Part shown: piece by piece, positions 23,514-31,750 of the stretch
How the letters are laid out: every line of letters starts with the position of its first letter
Numbering within the stretch: the first letter of the stretch is position 1
Source of the DNA: an uncultured Acetatifactor sp.
GTDB taxonomy: Bacteria > Bacillota > Clostridia > Lachnospirales > Lachnospiraceae
Assembly: GCA_947630715.1 (NCBI GenBank)
Contig: CANRIP010000022.1
Span: forward strand, 1 to 49,387
Direction of reading: 5' to 3'
DNA length: 49,387 nucleotides
The notes under the pieces: generated by a model
Databases searched by the model: none
Seen by the model: the letters and a program-made list of their open reading frames with translations, nothing else
Told to the model about the DNA's origin: nothing
Position numbers and translations under genes: made by a program

Positions 23514-25637
23514 TTGAAAAAACACATTCCTCTCACCCCCCGGCAGATCCTGGCCATGACGGCCGTGTTCCTCGCTTTCAGCGCCATGACCCTGTTCCTG
23601 TTCGCCTTTCGGCAGGACGAAAAACGCTTTGTCAATATTACCTCCCGGCTCTTTGAGGAAGAAATGACGGCAAACACGCTGAATATGCACTATTCCCTGG
23701 CTTACCCTGCCAATTACGGCATCTACGATTACACCCCGGTACTCCCGGGGTACAGCGCGGCTGGCGCCCAAAACGCCCGGATGACGGCGGAAAATGCGCT
23801 GGCGTCATTAAAATCCGTCAATCCCCGCAGCCTGTCCGATCAAGACGCTTATCTGTATACGCTGCTGTGCCGGAATCTGGAAAACACCATCGCCCTGGAC
23901 AGCTTTCCCTACTACCAGGAACCTTTGTCGCCCGCTTCCGGCATGCAGACACAGTTGCCTGTTCTGTTCGCGGAATATACCTTCCGAAACAAGCGGGATG
24001 TGGAAGATTACCTGAAACTGCTGGATCAGACCGACGAATATTTTGCATCTCTCCTGGAATATGAGAGGGAAAAAGCCCGGGCCGGTCTTTGTATGCCAGC
24101 CTCCGCTCTCAGGCAGGTCCGGATGCAATGTGACACAGTTGTCACAAAGGAGGAACTGGAGGCGGGAACACACTTCCTTCAGGTCACCTTTCTGGAACGG
24201 CTGAAACCTCTTTGTCAGGAGGGAACCATCACCCAGCGGGAGGCGGAAAAATATGCGGCCCAGAATGACCGGCTGTTAAAAACCGTGCTGCTGCCCGCTT
24301 ACATAGATCTGGGGGACGGACTGATCCTGCTGGAAGACGATACCATCCCTTTGCGCGGCCTGGCAGCGCTGCCCCAGGGAAAGGAATATTATCAGGCTCT
24401 GCTGGCCGCCCAGACCGGCTCCTGCCGATCCGTGGATGAAATCCAGCGGATGCTGGCCGCCCAGTTTACCTCGGTCTGCGAAGAACTTCAGAAACTGGCC
24501 CGGGAACACCCTCAGCTTGCGGAAAACTGCGCGGACATAGGGGAGATTTCCCTTCCCTTCACGGACGCCTCACAGATCTTAAGCGACCTTCAGGAACGGA
24601 TGAGCCGCGACTTTCCCTCCATCCCGGGAGAGAACGTCAACGTGACCGTAAAGGCCGTCTCGGAATGTCTCCAGGACTACTGCGCGCCTGCGTTTTACCT
24701 GACTACGCCGCTGGATGACAGCAGCCAGAACGTGATCTATATCAACCGGCAAAAGACCCTGAACGGTCTGGAACTGTACGTCACTCTGGCGCATGAGGGA
24801 TATCCCGGCCATCTTTACCAGACGGCTTATCGCAACCGGGATTCCTCCCGGGACCGGGAAAGGCCTGTCAGGGAGCTTCTCTGGTACGGCGGTTATCTGG
24901 AGGGCTGGGCCTTGTATGTGGAATTCCGGTCCTTCGACTACGCGGCGGATCTTCTCATGGAACAGGGCAGGGAACAGGACGCCCTTTGCGCCCAGGCGGA
25001 AAAATACAACCGCAGTCTCCAGCTCTGCCTGTATTCCATGCTGGACATTATGATCCACTACCAGGGCGCCTCCTATGAGCAGATTGCAGAAATCCTGAAA
25101 CAGTTCGGCATTTCGGATCCCCTGTCCGTCCAGGGAATTTACTCCTATATTGCCCTGGAGCCCTGTAATTACCCGAAATATTACCTGGGATATCTGGAGC
25201 TGTTATCCCTTCAGGACGCCGCCAGGGAACTGTGGGGGGCAGAATACAGCGATTACCGGTTCCACCTGTTCCTGCTGGAGATGGGCCCGGCGGATTTTCA
25301 GTCTTTGCGCGATATGCTGGATCAATGGGCGCCAGCGGAGGATTCACTCCTCCAGCATACTCTCCAAATACCCTCTGTCCCAGAGCAGGATCTTCAGTTT
25401 CCGGGCGGCCTCCACCGCGGGCTGGGTGAAATACTGGTTTGTCATGACGACTCCCACCATCCGGTCATAATAATCCCGTCCGGCATACGCCTCCTGAACG
25501 GCGTGGACGCCCACCGGGCCGGAATGACACTTGCATTGGACGGCGTAAGCGACGCCGTCCTTCTGGGCCAGAATATCGACCCCGTAATCCCCGCTCCCCT
25601 TGGTGACCTCCACCTCCTGAAAGCCGCTCCTTCTTAA
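23514..25637 (+). CDS. DUF885 family metallopeptidase-like membrane protein, C-terminus overlapping the next gene
   Basis: The frame encodes 707 residues with an N-terminal membrane anchor (about 12-32) and a DUF885 domain marked by LAHEGYPGHLYQ, in which HExxPGH (His427, Glu428, His433) resembles a zinc-metallopeptidase motif. Other conserved parts are NVIYINRQ, ELLWYGGYLEGWALYVE and LEPCNYPKYYLGYLEL. It probably acts outside the membrane. The start is TTG 23514 with a weak AGG site. The family-like region ends near residue 610 (FHLFLLEMGPADFQSLRDML); the last 97 residues are read antisense to the Mrr-like gene and look like non-coding translation. Either a stop near 25344 was lost or the tail is a genuine extension. 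It is one of three protein genes on the plus strand. Confidence 0.8.
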   Translation: MKKHIPLTPRQILAMTAVFLAFSAMTLFLFAFRQDEKRFVNITSRLFEEEMTANTLNMHYSLAYPANYGIYDYTPVLPGYSAAGAQNARMTAENALASLKSVNPRSLSDQDAYLYTLLCRNLENTIALDSFPYYQEPLSPASGMQTQLPVLFAEYTFRNKRDVEDYLKLLDQTDEYFASLLEYEREKARAGLCMPASALRQVRMQCDTVVTKEELEAGTHFLQVTFLERLKPLCQEGTITQREAEKYAAQNDRLLKTVLLPAYIDLGDGLILLEDDTIPLRGLAALPQGKEYYQALLAAQTGSCRSVDEIQRMLAAQFTSVCEELQKLAREHPQLAENCADIGEISLPFTDASQILSDLQERMSRDFPSIPGENVNVTVKAVSECLQDYCAPAFYLTTPLDDSSQNVIYINRQKTLNGLELYVTLAHEGYPGHLYQTAYRNRDSSRDRERPVRELLWYGGYLEGWALYVEFRSFDYAADLLMEQGREQDALCAQAEKYNRSLQLCLYSMLDIMIHYQGASYEQIAEILKQFGISDPLSVQGIYSYIALEPCNYPKYYLGYLELLSLQDAARELWGAEYSDYRFHLFLLEMGPADFQSLRDMLDQWAPAEDSLLQHTLQIPSVPEQDLQFPGGLHRGLGEILVCHDDSHHPVIIIPSGIRLLNGVDAHRAGMTLALDGVSDAVLLGQNIDPVIPAPLGDLHLLKAAPS

Positions 25638-25790
25638 CAGGTCGGCGCAGTAATATTCAAATTCGTGTCCCTCCATCAGATCCATGTCCGAAGGGATCCG
25701 TCTCCGTCTGCCCCGGCGGCTGAACCAGAAGACAGCCCCCAGAACCGCCAATGCGGCGGGGATCAGGATGGCAATGATTTCGTTCCTCAT
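25344..25790 (-). CDS. Membrane-tethered Mrr-like restriction endonuclease domain protein
   Basis: The 148-residue protein has one N-terminal membrane helix (about 4-22), a basic RRGRRRR stop-transfer stretch, then an Mrr-type PD-(D/E)xK domain: GHEFEYYCADLLRRSGF (Glu43), SGDYGVDILAQKDG (Asp72), YAVQCK (Gln85, Lys87), and VMTNQYFTQPAVEAARK. All catalytic positions are kept, so nuclease activity is possible on DNA or another nucleic acid near the inner membrane. There is no partner methyltransferase. It lies 36 bp behind the SGNH gene on the same strand and overlaps the 3' end of the convergent DUF885 frame by 294 bp. Codon pattern and conserved motifs show that this strand is the constrained one. 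Confidence 0.85.
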   Translation of the reverse strand: MRNEIIAILIPAALAVLGAVFWFSRRGRRRRIPSDMDLMEGHEFEYYCADLLRRSGFQEVEVTKGSGDYGVDILAQKDGVAYAVQCKCHSGPVGVHAVQEAYAGRDYYDRMVGVVMTNQYFTQPAVEAARKLKILLWDRGYLESMLEE

Positions 25791-25826
25791 ACGCGCTCGC
25801 TTTCCTTCCTGTGACCCTGGGGACTT

Positions 25827-26897
25827 TTATCTTTCCAGATCGTACCCCTGTTTATAGACGGAAAAATCGTAGTTTTCATACAGGGATCTCACTTCCTGAT
25901 AATAAGCGGCCGTTTCCTCCCTGTCCAGCTCGCATTCCCCGGCGCTCATACACCTTAACAGTTCCGAGCTTACGCTCTCGCCGTAGTGAAGCGGATCCGT
26001 ATAATAGTCCAGGTTTCCCGTGATATCCGTCCTTTTGCTGAAATCAAACACATGCACATTTTCCGCAGTCAGCAGAATTTGAGCGGCCAGCTCCTGCGCC
26101 TTAAGCTGCGCTCCGATCTGGCGGGATCGAACCAGCGAGTCCCAATAGCAGACGCTGTACGGCGGGAAAAAGAAATAAAATTCCGTGTCCGGATGCTCCT
26201 GCGCCAGTTGAAGAAAATTTTGCGTGACGTTGTCGGAGATGGTTTCCAGATCCTCCGGGGTCAGATACAGCTCCTCCTCGCTGACCGGCAGCAGCGTCAC
26301 GTCCTTCAGTACAGTCGCCGCGCCAAAGCTTTTATACTGGGCCCAGTTGCCGTACAGATCTCTGTCCGGGGTTTTTTCCCCGGCTCTTGTGTAATTGATC
26401 ACAGCCAGCGTTTTCGGCACCACTTCCTTATTCAGCAGGTAATACACGTCGTTCCATGGGTTATTGTCATACAGATACACAGGATATCCCGTATACGCGT
26501 CCCCGTCCGCCGGCGCGTTCAGCCTGCTGCCGTCCAGGCTGCACACCACATATCGCAGCTTTGGCCGGTAGGAATAGCACCGCCGCAGATTTTCTCCCAG
26601 CTCATGAAAGGTGGCCCCGGAATAGGCAATTTTCAAAGACTGGGCATCCCACAAAGCGTCAAATTCGCTGCACTTGAAATTCATGCTCATACTGGTTCCT
26701 GTAATCACACTGTCATAGGAATAATGCCGGGCCATGCCGTCATTTTCATACCGGTCATCCCTCAGGGGATATTCCAGAAAAGGGAGGGGATTATGGTAGT
26801 GCAGGAAAGGATCTATGACTGCGGTTGCGGCGGCAAGCAGGGCCAAAATCAGAACCGTTGCGCCGATTACAAGGAAATTCCATGGTTTTGCTTTCAT
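25827..26897 (-). CDS. SGNH/DltD-AlgJ-like protein, probable partner of the MBOAT acyltransferase
   Basis: The 356-residue protein has an N-terminal membrane anchor (about 9-28) and an extracellular domain with SGNH-like features: ITGTSMSMNF with candidate nucleophile Ser69 in GTS, and a late DPLHYGE with Asp301 and His304 forming the DxxH pair. AlgJ, DltD and PatB proteins with this layout move acyl groups onto cell-surface polymers, working with a membrane-bound O-acyltransferase. Such a gene lies directly upstream (MBOAT, 35 bp gap). The polymer acylated here is unknown; secondary polysaccharide or teichoic acid are options. GAGGTG precedes ATG 26897. Confidence 0.78.
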   Translation of the reverse strand: MKAKPWNFLVIGATVLILALLAAATAVIDPFLHYHNPLPFLEYPLRDDRYENDGMARHYSYDSVITGTSMSMNFKCSEFDALWDAQSLKIAYSGATFHELGENLRRCYSYRPKLRYVVCSLDGSRLNAPADGDAYTGYPVYLYDNNPWNDVYYLLNKEVVPKTLAVINYTRAGEKTPDRDLYGNWAQYKSFGAATVLKDVTLLPVSEEELYLTPEDLETISDNVTQNFLQLAQEHPDTEFYFFFPPYSVCYWDSLVRSRQIGAQLKAQELAAQILLTAENVHVFDFSKRTDITGNLDYYTDPLHYGESVSSELLRCMSAGECELDREETAAYYQEVRSLYENYDFSVYKQGYDLER

Positions 26898-26932
26898 ACA
26901 GGCACCTCGCAGATCCCGATACAGGCCCGGGA

Positions 26933-28399
26933 TTAAAAGTTAAAATACAAAAACGTTGACAGGCCGGACAGCGAAACAATCGACCAAACCAACAGCAGAC
27001 AACTGGAAAAGGCGTTGCGGAGAGTAGGCGTAAACTTTTTTTCATGGCAGTTTTTTTGAAAAAACACGATCCAAAGGGAAACGGCCAGCAGGATCACAAG
27101 GTGCAGGGCCCCCCCACTCGTTTTTCCCGCCAGGTTTGCCAGCAGGGGAATATGGTCTTCCAGATAGGTAAATTCCAGCAGATCGAAACAGCCCAGCAGC
27201 TCCCCGCTGATGCGAAACTCCCAGGGGGAAAACAGCGTCCTGAAAATCATGCCGGCCTGTTGGAGCGATTCCGCCCGAAACAAAATCCAGGCCAGATCCA
27301 CAAACAGAAAGGTAGCGATCACGCCGATCCATCTCGGCAGCTTGTCCCAGATCCGCTTAAACAGTCTGCAGGCAGCGCTGGCGATTCCGTGGAGCAGTCC
27401 CCACAAGACAAAAGTCCAGGCCGCCCCATGCCAGATACCGCTGACCAGAAAAACCAGGATCACATTGACCATGGTGCGGAAGGTTCCCCTGCGGTTTCCT
27501 CCCAGCGGAATGTAGATGTATTTCCGCAGAAACCGGGTGAGCGTAATATGCCACCTTTGCCAGAATTCCAGAATCGAAGACGCCTGGTAGGGCGAGAGAA
27601 AATTAACCGGCAGCTCCAGGTGGAACATATTGGCGATACCGCATGCCATATCGCAGTAACCGCTGAAATCAAAGTATATCTGCAAAGTATACAGCAGGGA
27701 CACCACCGCGATATCGGGCCCCGTCATAGCCGATGAATCCGCGTATCCCCAGGTTACGCCCTTTCCCAGCACGTCCGCAATCATAACCTTCTTAAACAAT
27801 CCGATGGCAAAAAGCCGGATGCCCCGCGCCAGCAGATACTGATCGGGACGCTTTCTGGCAGGGTCGGCAAATTGAGGAATCATTTCCTGATGCAGCACTA
27901 TGGGGCCGGCGATCAATTGAGGGAAGAAACTGACAAAAAGAGCGTAATCCAGAAAGCGATAGCCCGCCGTCTCTCCCCGGTAGGAATCCACAAGATAGGA
28001 AATCTGCTGGAAGGTAAAAAAACTGATCCCCAGCGGCATTAAAATATCCCTCACCGGCAGAGAAAGATGAAACAGCCCGTTTATGTTGCCGACAAAGAAA
28101 CCAAGGTACTTAAAGTAAAAAATCAGGCCAAGATCAAACAGCAGTCCCAGGGCCAGCAAAAGCTTTTTTGTTCCCTTCCGTTTGCATTTCAGGAACCCTC
28201 TGGAACATCCGAAATGAAACAGAATGCTGCCCGCAAGAATCAGAAGATAGGACAGATGAAAATATGCGTAAAACCAAAAAGACATTCCCACAAGGGCGAT
28301 CTTTGCCTCAGTATATCTGCCAAGACGATTCAGTCCATAATACAAAAGCAGCGAAACGGGCAGGAAAAACAGAATAAAAATATAGGAGTTAAAAAGCAC
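26933..28399 (-). CDS. MBOAT family O-acyltransferase (AlgI/DltB-like)
   Basis: The 488-residue integral membrane protein has about ten hydrophobic segments. Hallmarks are LLYYGLNRL near the start, LMPLGISFFTFQQISYLVD, YFDFSGYCDMACGIANMF, FWQRWHITLTRFLRKYIYIPLGGNR and GIWHGAAWTFVLWGLLHG with the invariant histidine of the family (His324). Relatives pass acyl groups across the membrane to a periplasmic or extracellular partner for O-acetylation of exopolysaccharides. The start is GTG 28399 with GGAGG nine bases upstream. It forms an operon with the SGNH-like gene. Confidence 0.92.
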   Translation of the reverse strand: MLFNSYIFILFFLPVSLLLYYGLNRLGRYTEAKIALVGMSFWFYAYFHLSYLLILAGSILFHFGCSRGFLKCKRKGTKKLLLALGLLFDLGLIFYFKYLGFFVGNINGLFHLSLPVRDILMPLGISFFTFQQISYLVDSYRGETAGYRFLDYALFVSFFPQLIAGPIVLHQEMIPQFADPARKRPDQYLLARGIRLFAIGLFKKVMIADVLGKGVTWGYADSSAMTGPDIAVVSLLYTLQIYFDFSGYCDMACGIANMFHLELPVNFLSPYQASSILEFWQRWHITLTRFLRKYIYIPLGGNRRGTFRTMVNVILVFLVSGIWHGAAWTFVLWGLLHGIASAACRLFKRIWDKLPRWIGVIATFLFVDLAWILFRAESLQQAGMIFRTLFSPWEFRISGELLGCFDLLEFTYLEDHIPLLANLAGKTSGGALHLVILLAVSLWIVFFQKNCHEKKFTPTLRNAFSSCLLLVWSIVSLSGLSTFLYFNF

Positions 28400-28589
28400 C
28401 GCCGCGTACCTCCCCGGTAGGACGGGACATGCCGGATGTTCCGCCCTGAATATGGTTCCTCATCCGTAATTATATGTCTGTCCGGGGGGCTCCGTCAAGC
28501 GGCTCTCCGCCTCTGGGGTTTCCTGCGCTCCCTGCCCTTAGTGTTCTCTGCACTCCCTGTTTCTGTATCCTGTTTTTCCTCGGTAGGAT

Positions 28590-29117
28590 TTACACCATCC
28601 TTGCCGCTAAGATCACGCTTGCCACTGTTCCCGCCAGGGTGGCAAGCAGCGCTCCCGGCAGGGTATAGCGGGTCTTTGTCACCTTTGCCGCCAGGAAGTA
28701 CACAGACATGGTATAAAACACGGTTTCCGTGCAGCTCATCAGAATGGATGTCAAAAGTCCGGCATAGGAATCCGGCCCCGCGGTGCGAAAAATATCCAGC
28801 ACCAGCCCCGTGGCCGCCGAAGCAGAAAACAGTTTCACCACCAGTAACGGCATCAACTGCGCAGGCAGGCCCACAGCCTCCGTAACCGGCGCCAGAACAT
28901 TTCCCAAAAGATCAAAAAATCCGGATGCCCGCAGCATTCCCACCGCCACCAGCAGACCGATCAACGTAGGCATAATGTCCGCAACGATTTTGAGCCCGTC
29001 CGCCGCCCCTTTTAAAAAGGACTCATACACCTTAACCCGGGATACAAAGCCGTACCCCACCACAAAGAAAATCAAAACAGGAATTACAATGTCGGAAAGA
29101 TTTGCCAGCGCTTTCAT
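28590..29117 (-). CDS. spmB: Spore maturation protein B
   Basis: The 175-residue membrane protein begins MKALANLSDIVIPVLIFFVVG and contains IMPTLIGLLVAVGMLRASGFFD, LMPLLVVKLFSASAATGL and GPDSYAGLLTSILMSCTETVFYTMSVYF, which match SpmB (nucleoside-recognition/Gate domain). In B. subtilis SpmA and SpmB are needed for full dehydration of the spore core and heat resistance. It overlaps spmA by four bases (ATGA), so the two are co-translated. Confidence 0.95.
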   Translation of the reverse strand: MKALANLSDIVIPVLIFFVVGYGFVSRVKVYESFLKGAADGLKIVADIMPTLIGLLVAVGMLRASGFFDLLGNVLAPVTEAVGLPAQLMPLLVVKLFSASAATGLVLDIFRTAGPDSYAGLLTSILMSCTETVFYTMSVYFLAAKVTKTRYTLPGALLATLAGTVASVILAARMV

Positions 29118-29824
29118 ACCGCCTCCTTTTTCCGCCCTGCCCGGCGCCGTCTGCCGGAAACGTCCTTACATTTACAGTATATCACCGCCACCAGCGTACT
29201 GAACAGGGTTGCGGCGATGGCCGGCGCAATGATCGACGTGGGACTGCTGCTGCCGTACTGATTCCTGTACGCGATCATATTCACCGGAATTAGCTGAAGG
29301 GATGAGATATTCAGTATGAGAAACGTACACATCTCATTGCTGGCGCTGCGGGTTTTTCCCGACCCGGACGGCGGGCGGAAATTGACCTGTGCCTTTTTTT
29401 GCGCCGGGCCCGTCCCGGTTTCCTCCTCCCCAGCGTATTCCGGATTGCCCCTCTCCGTTTCCAGCCGGGCAAGGGCCTCCATAGCCTTTAACCCCGCCGG
29501 CGTACACGCCCAGCCAAGCCCCAGAATATTGGCAATGATATTGGCAGCGATATATTGGTTTGCCGGATGATCCCTGGGGATCCCGGGAAACATGAATCTT
29601 AAAAACGGCTCTATTCCCCGGGTGAGCTTTTTGACCAGTCCTGCCTTTGTGGCAATCTCCATAATCCCCATCCACAGTCCCACCACTCCTGCCATGGTAA
29701 TGCACAAAGAAATGGCTTCCCCGGCGCTGTCCAGCGCCGCGTTGGTCACGTCGCTCATCCGCCCTGTGAAAGCGCCGTAAAAAACCGCGATCATAATCAT
29801 AACCGCCCATATGGCATTGAGCAT
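29114..29824 (-). CDS. spmA: Spore maturation protein A
   Basis: The 236-residue membrane protein has MSDVTNAALDSAGEAISLCITMAGVVGLWMG near the N-terminus, IEPFLRFMFPGIPRDHPA, NIIANILGLGWACTPAGLKAM and the C-terminal TFLILNISSLQLIPVNMIAYR, all typical of SpmA. A hydrophilic, Lys/Gly/Glu-rich insert (about 125-160) separates the two conserved halves. It works with SpmB during spore core dehydration. The start is ATG 29824; expression is presumably sporulation-controlled, but I could not identify a sigma-G or sigma-E box with confidence. Confidence 0.93.
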   Translation of the reverse strand: MLNAIWAVMIMIAVFYGAFTGRMSDVTNAALDSAGEAISLCITMAGVVGLWMGIMEIATKAGLVKKLTRGIEPFLRFMFPGIPRDHPANQYIAANIIANILGLGWACTPAGLKAMEALARLETERGNPEYAGEEETGTGPAQKKAQVNFRPPSGSGKTRSASNEMCTFLILNISSLQLIPVNMIAYRNQYGSSSPTSIIAPAIAATLFSTLVAVIYCKCKDVSGRRRRAGRKKEAV

Positions 29825-29881
29825 CCGTTCCAGGCCCCCTCGAATGGCTCTGTTTTACTTCATTTTATGCTTTCACGGACG

Positions 29882-29913
29882 CAAAAAGCACCGCCGGCAA
29901 AATCCGGCGGCGC
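29882..29913 (-). terminator. Rho-independent terminator after the 84-residue coat-like gene
   Basis: On the minus strand GCGCCGCCGG pairs with the complementary GCCGGCGGTGC around an ATTTT loop, followed by TTTTT. It ends the coat gene and isolates it from spmA. Confidence 0.92.
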
Positions 29914-29929
29914 CTTTGGAAATCTTTTC

Positions 29930-30184
29930 TTATATGGTTCCCTGGGTAAAAAGCTGTTTTACATGGGCGATTTCTTCTTCCGTTGCCTTGGCGGCGGGCA
30001 CATAGTAAGATTTCTCCCTTGCGATCTGATACAACTCCTCCTGAGACTGCTCACAGGCGTTGCGGAACTGTTTCAGGGTCTGTTTCAGCTCCTTATTTTC
30101 AGACTGGGCGATCATGCCGGCATACCGGGTCAATTCGCCGTTGATCCCCGCCAGAGTATCGGCTACCATCGTTTTTTCCTGCAT
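29930..30184 (-). CDS. CotF-like spore coat protein
   Basis: The 84-residue helical protein (MQEKTMVADTLAGINGEL, MIAQSENKELKQTLKQFRNACEQSQEELYQIAREKSYYVPA) resembles the C-terminal half of CotF-type spore coat proteins, including the K-x-YY-P-A motif near the end. GAGG precedes ATG 30184; the frame is open upstream but without a ribosome site. The companion gene upstream is a second small member of the same type. Confidence 0.8.
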   Translation of the reverse strand: MQEKTMVADTLAGINGELTRYAGMIAQSENKELKQTLKQFRNACEQSQEELYQIAREKSYYVPAAKATEEEIAHVKQLFTQGTI

Positions 30185-30261
30185 ATTTTCCTCTTTTCTG
30201 CACAGCTTTGCCTCCACGGCCAAATCTGCGGTTGCTGCGCGGACGCAGATCCGGCGATGGA

Positions 30262-30447
30262 TCAGTTCAGAAACTTCATCAACTGCTGCTTGTTGTCCAT
30301 GGCTGACTTGGCGCCTTTTTCAAAAAACTGCTTGATTTGGGGATCCGTGGCTTCCTGCGCGTACTCCTGCATTTTACAGTGGGTGGTGTCAAAACCGCCG
30401 ATCAAATGACGCAGATTTTGAAGATCCAGTTCAGAAATGTTGCTCAT
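30262..30447 (-). CDS. Small CotF-like spore coat protein
   Basis: The 61-residue protein (MSNISELDLQNLRHLIGGFD, HCKMQEYAQEATDPQIKQFFEKGAKSAMDNKQQLMKFLN) matches the N-terminal part of CotF-type proteins. AAGGAGG eight bases before ATG 30447 fixes the start. Together with the following gene it looks like CotF divided into two short polypeptides. Confidence 0.78.
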   Translation of the reverse strand: MSNISELDLQNLRHLIGGFDTTHCKMQEYAQEATDPQIKQFFEKGAKSAMDNKQQLMKFLN

Positions 30448-30678
30448 GTCCGTAACCTCCTTGATTTCTCTGCACACCCGCAATGCGCTTGTGCTTTCAA
30501 GGATAGTTTGGCGTCCGGCGGGAAAAATATACGCGGGATTTTGATTTCTTTGTGATTTTTACTAATTCATGTTCTTACTGATTTGTAATTTTTCTGATTT
30601 GCGATTTTTGAGTTGTGATTTTTTCGATTTGTGATTTTTTCTGATAGGGAAACCTACACCGTTTCCGAGGACGGCGTC
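30448..30678. other. AT-rich intergenic region with tandem repeats
   Basis: This stretch upstream of the small coat gene is strongly T-rich on the plus strand. It contains the 16-bp repeat array listed separately and probably a sporulation promoter; no gene is visible. Confidence 0.5.
30579..30641. repeat. Four degenerate 16-bp AT-rich tandem repeats
   Basis: Units TGATTTGTAATTTTTC, TGATTTGCGATTTTTG, AGTTGTGATTTTTTC and GATTTGTGATTTTTTC follow each other, and further degraded copies extend left to about 30541. They lie upstream of the small coat gene. Confidence 0.75.
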
Positions 30679-30858
30679 TCACATCTGATGTCTGACAACG
30701 CCGTATTCATCGTCCAGACGGAAATAGGGACATTCCTTCTGACGGCCGCTCAGAAACCGATACATTTCGTCCTCGTCCAAAGGAACCAGACAGGTGTAGC
30801 ACTCATCTTCCTCCTCATACACATAGTTGACACACATGTCACAATTACTTGCCGTCAT
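30679..30858 (-). CDS. Small cysteine-rich protein, DUF6472-like
   Basis: The 59-residue protein has the pattern NCDMCVNYVYEEEDECYTCLVPLDEDEMYRFL and later ECPYFRLDDEYGVVRHQM. Its cysteines (CxxC, a third in YTC and a fourth in ECPY) could bind one zinc. I recognise this as the small DUF6472-type protein seen in Lachnospiraceae; function unknown. AGGAGG six bases before ATG 30858 decides the start. It overlaps the end of rsmI by 14 bp and is probably co-transcribed with it. Confidence 0.8.
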   Translation of the reverse strand: MTASNCDMCVNYVYEEEDECYTCLVPLDEDEMYRFLSGRQKECPYFRLDDEYGVVRHQM

Positions 30859-31717
30859 TCCCATCCTCCTTTTGCTTTTCCTGATGCAGATACCGGTAGA
30901 TGTCCCGTTTTCCCACGCCCCGATCCCTGGCGACCTGTTTCATGGCGGACATGTCGTCCATGCCCTGCGCCAGATACCGGCCCATATGTTCCTCAATTGT
31001 CAGCTCCTGCCAGCCTGCAATTTCCTCTTTTCGTTTTTCCTCCCGGCTCCTGCCGCGGATCACCAGTACATATTCCCCCCTGGGCTCCTGTTCCTGATAA
31101 TATTCCAAAGCCTTCTTCAGAGTGGTCGGCATCACGGACTCAAACTTTTTGGTCAGCTCCCGGCACAATGTGACATCTCTGTCACCCAATGCCGCATACA
31201 GCTCCTCCAGCGTATGCACCATGTGATGAGGCGCTTCATAAAGGATGATGGTTCGGGGTTCTTCAGAAAGCTCTCTGAGAATCTCCCTTCTCTCCTTTTT
31301 GTCCGCCGGCAGAAAACCTTCAAAGCAGAAACGCCTGGTGGGAAGACCGGAAAGAGTCAGCGCCGTAATACATGCCGCAGGCCCCGGCAGCGAAGTGACC
31401 GGCACACCGTTTTCCAGGCACATTTTGACCAGCACTTCTCCCGGATCGGAGACAGCGGGCGTACCGGCATCCGTGATCAGCGCCACATTTTGACCTTCCA
31501 AAAGCCGTTCCACCAGGACTCCGGCCTTTTCCACCTTGTTATATTCATGATAGCTGGTCATGGGCGTATGAATATCGAAATGGTTCAACAGTTTGATACT
31601 GTTTCGGGTATCCTCCGCGGCAATCAGATCCGCCGAGCGCAGCGTTTCCACAACCCTCGGCGTCATATCGCCCAGATTCCCGATGGGAGTCGCGCACAAA
31701 TACAATGTTCCCGGCAC
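30845..31717 (-). CDS. rsmI: 16S rRNA (cytidine(1402)-2'-O)-methyltransferase
   Basis: The 290-residue SAM-dependent enzyme methylates the 2'-OH of C1402 in the ribosomal decoding centre. Motifs are LYLCATPIGNLGDMTPR, LIAAEDTRNSIKLL, ALITDAGTPAVSDPG, SLPGPAACITALTLSGLPT and FCFEGFLP, all typical of RsmI. The start is GTG 31717 with GGAGG upstream. A C-terminal helical extension (after about 230) carries the extra domain found in Firmicute members. It follows the trmN6-like gene as yabC follows yabB in B. subtilis. Confidence 0.96.
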   Translation of the reverse strand: MPGTLYLCATPIGNLGDMTPRVVETLRSADLIAAEDTRNSIKLLNHFDIHTPMTSYHEYNKVEKAGVLVERLLEGQNVALITDAGTPAVSDPGEVLVKMCLENGVPVTSLPGPAACITALTLSGLPTRRFCFEGFLPADKKERREILRELSEEPRTIILYEAPHHMVHTLEELYAALGDRDVTLCRELTKKFESVMPTTLKKALEYYQEQEPRGEYVLVIRGRSREEKRKEEIAGWQELTIEEHMGRYLAQGMDDMSAMKQVARDRGVGKRDIYRYLHQEKQKEDGNDGK

Positions 31718-31750
31718 CTTTCTTCCTCCTTCCGGATCCGCAACAGCCTT

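Noticed and set aside
25347..25637. Functional C-terminal domain of the DUF885 protein
   Set aside because: The residues show no similarity to the family and mirror the antisense of a gene with clear Mrr catalytic motifs; kept only as an overlap finding.
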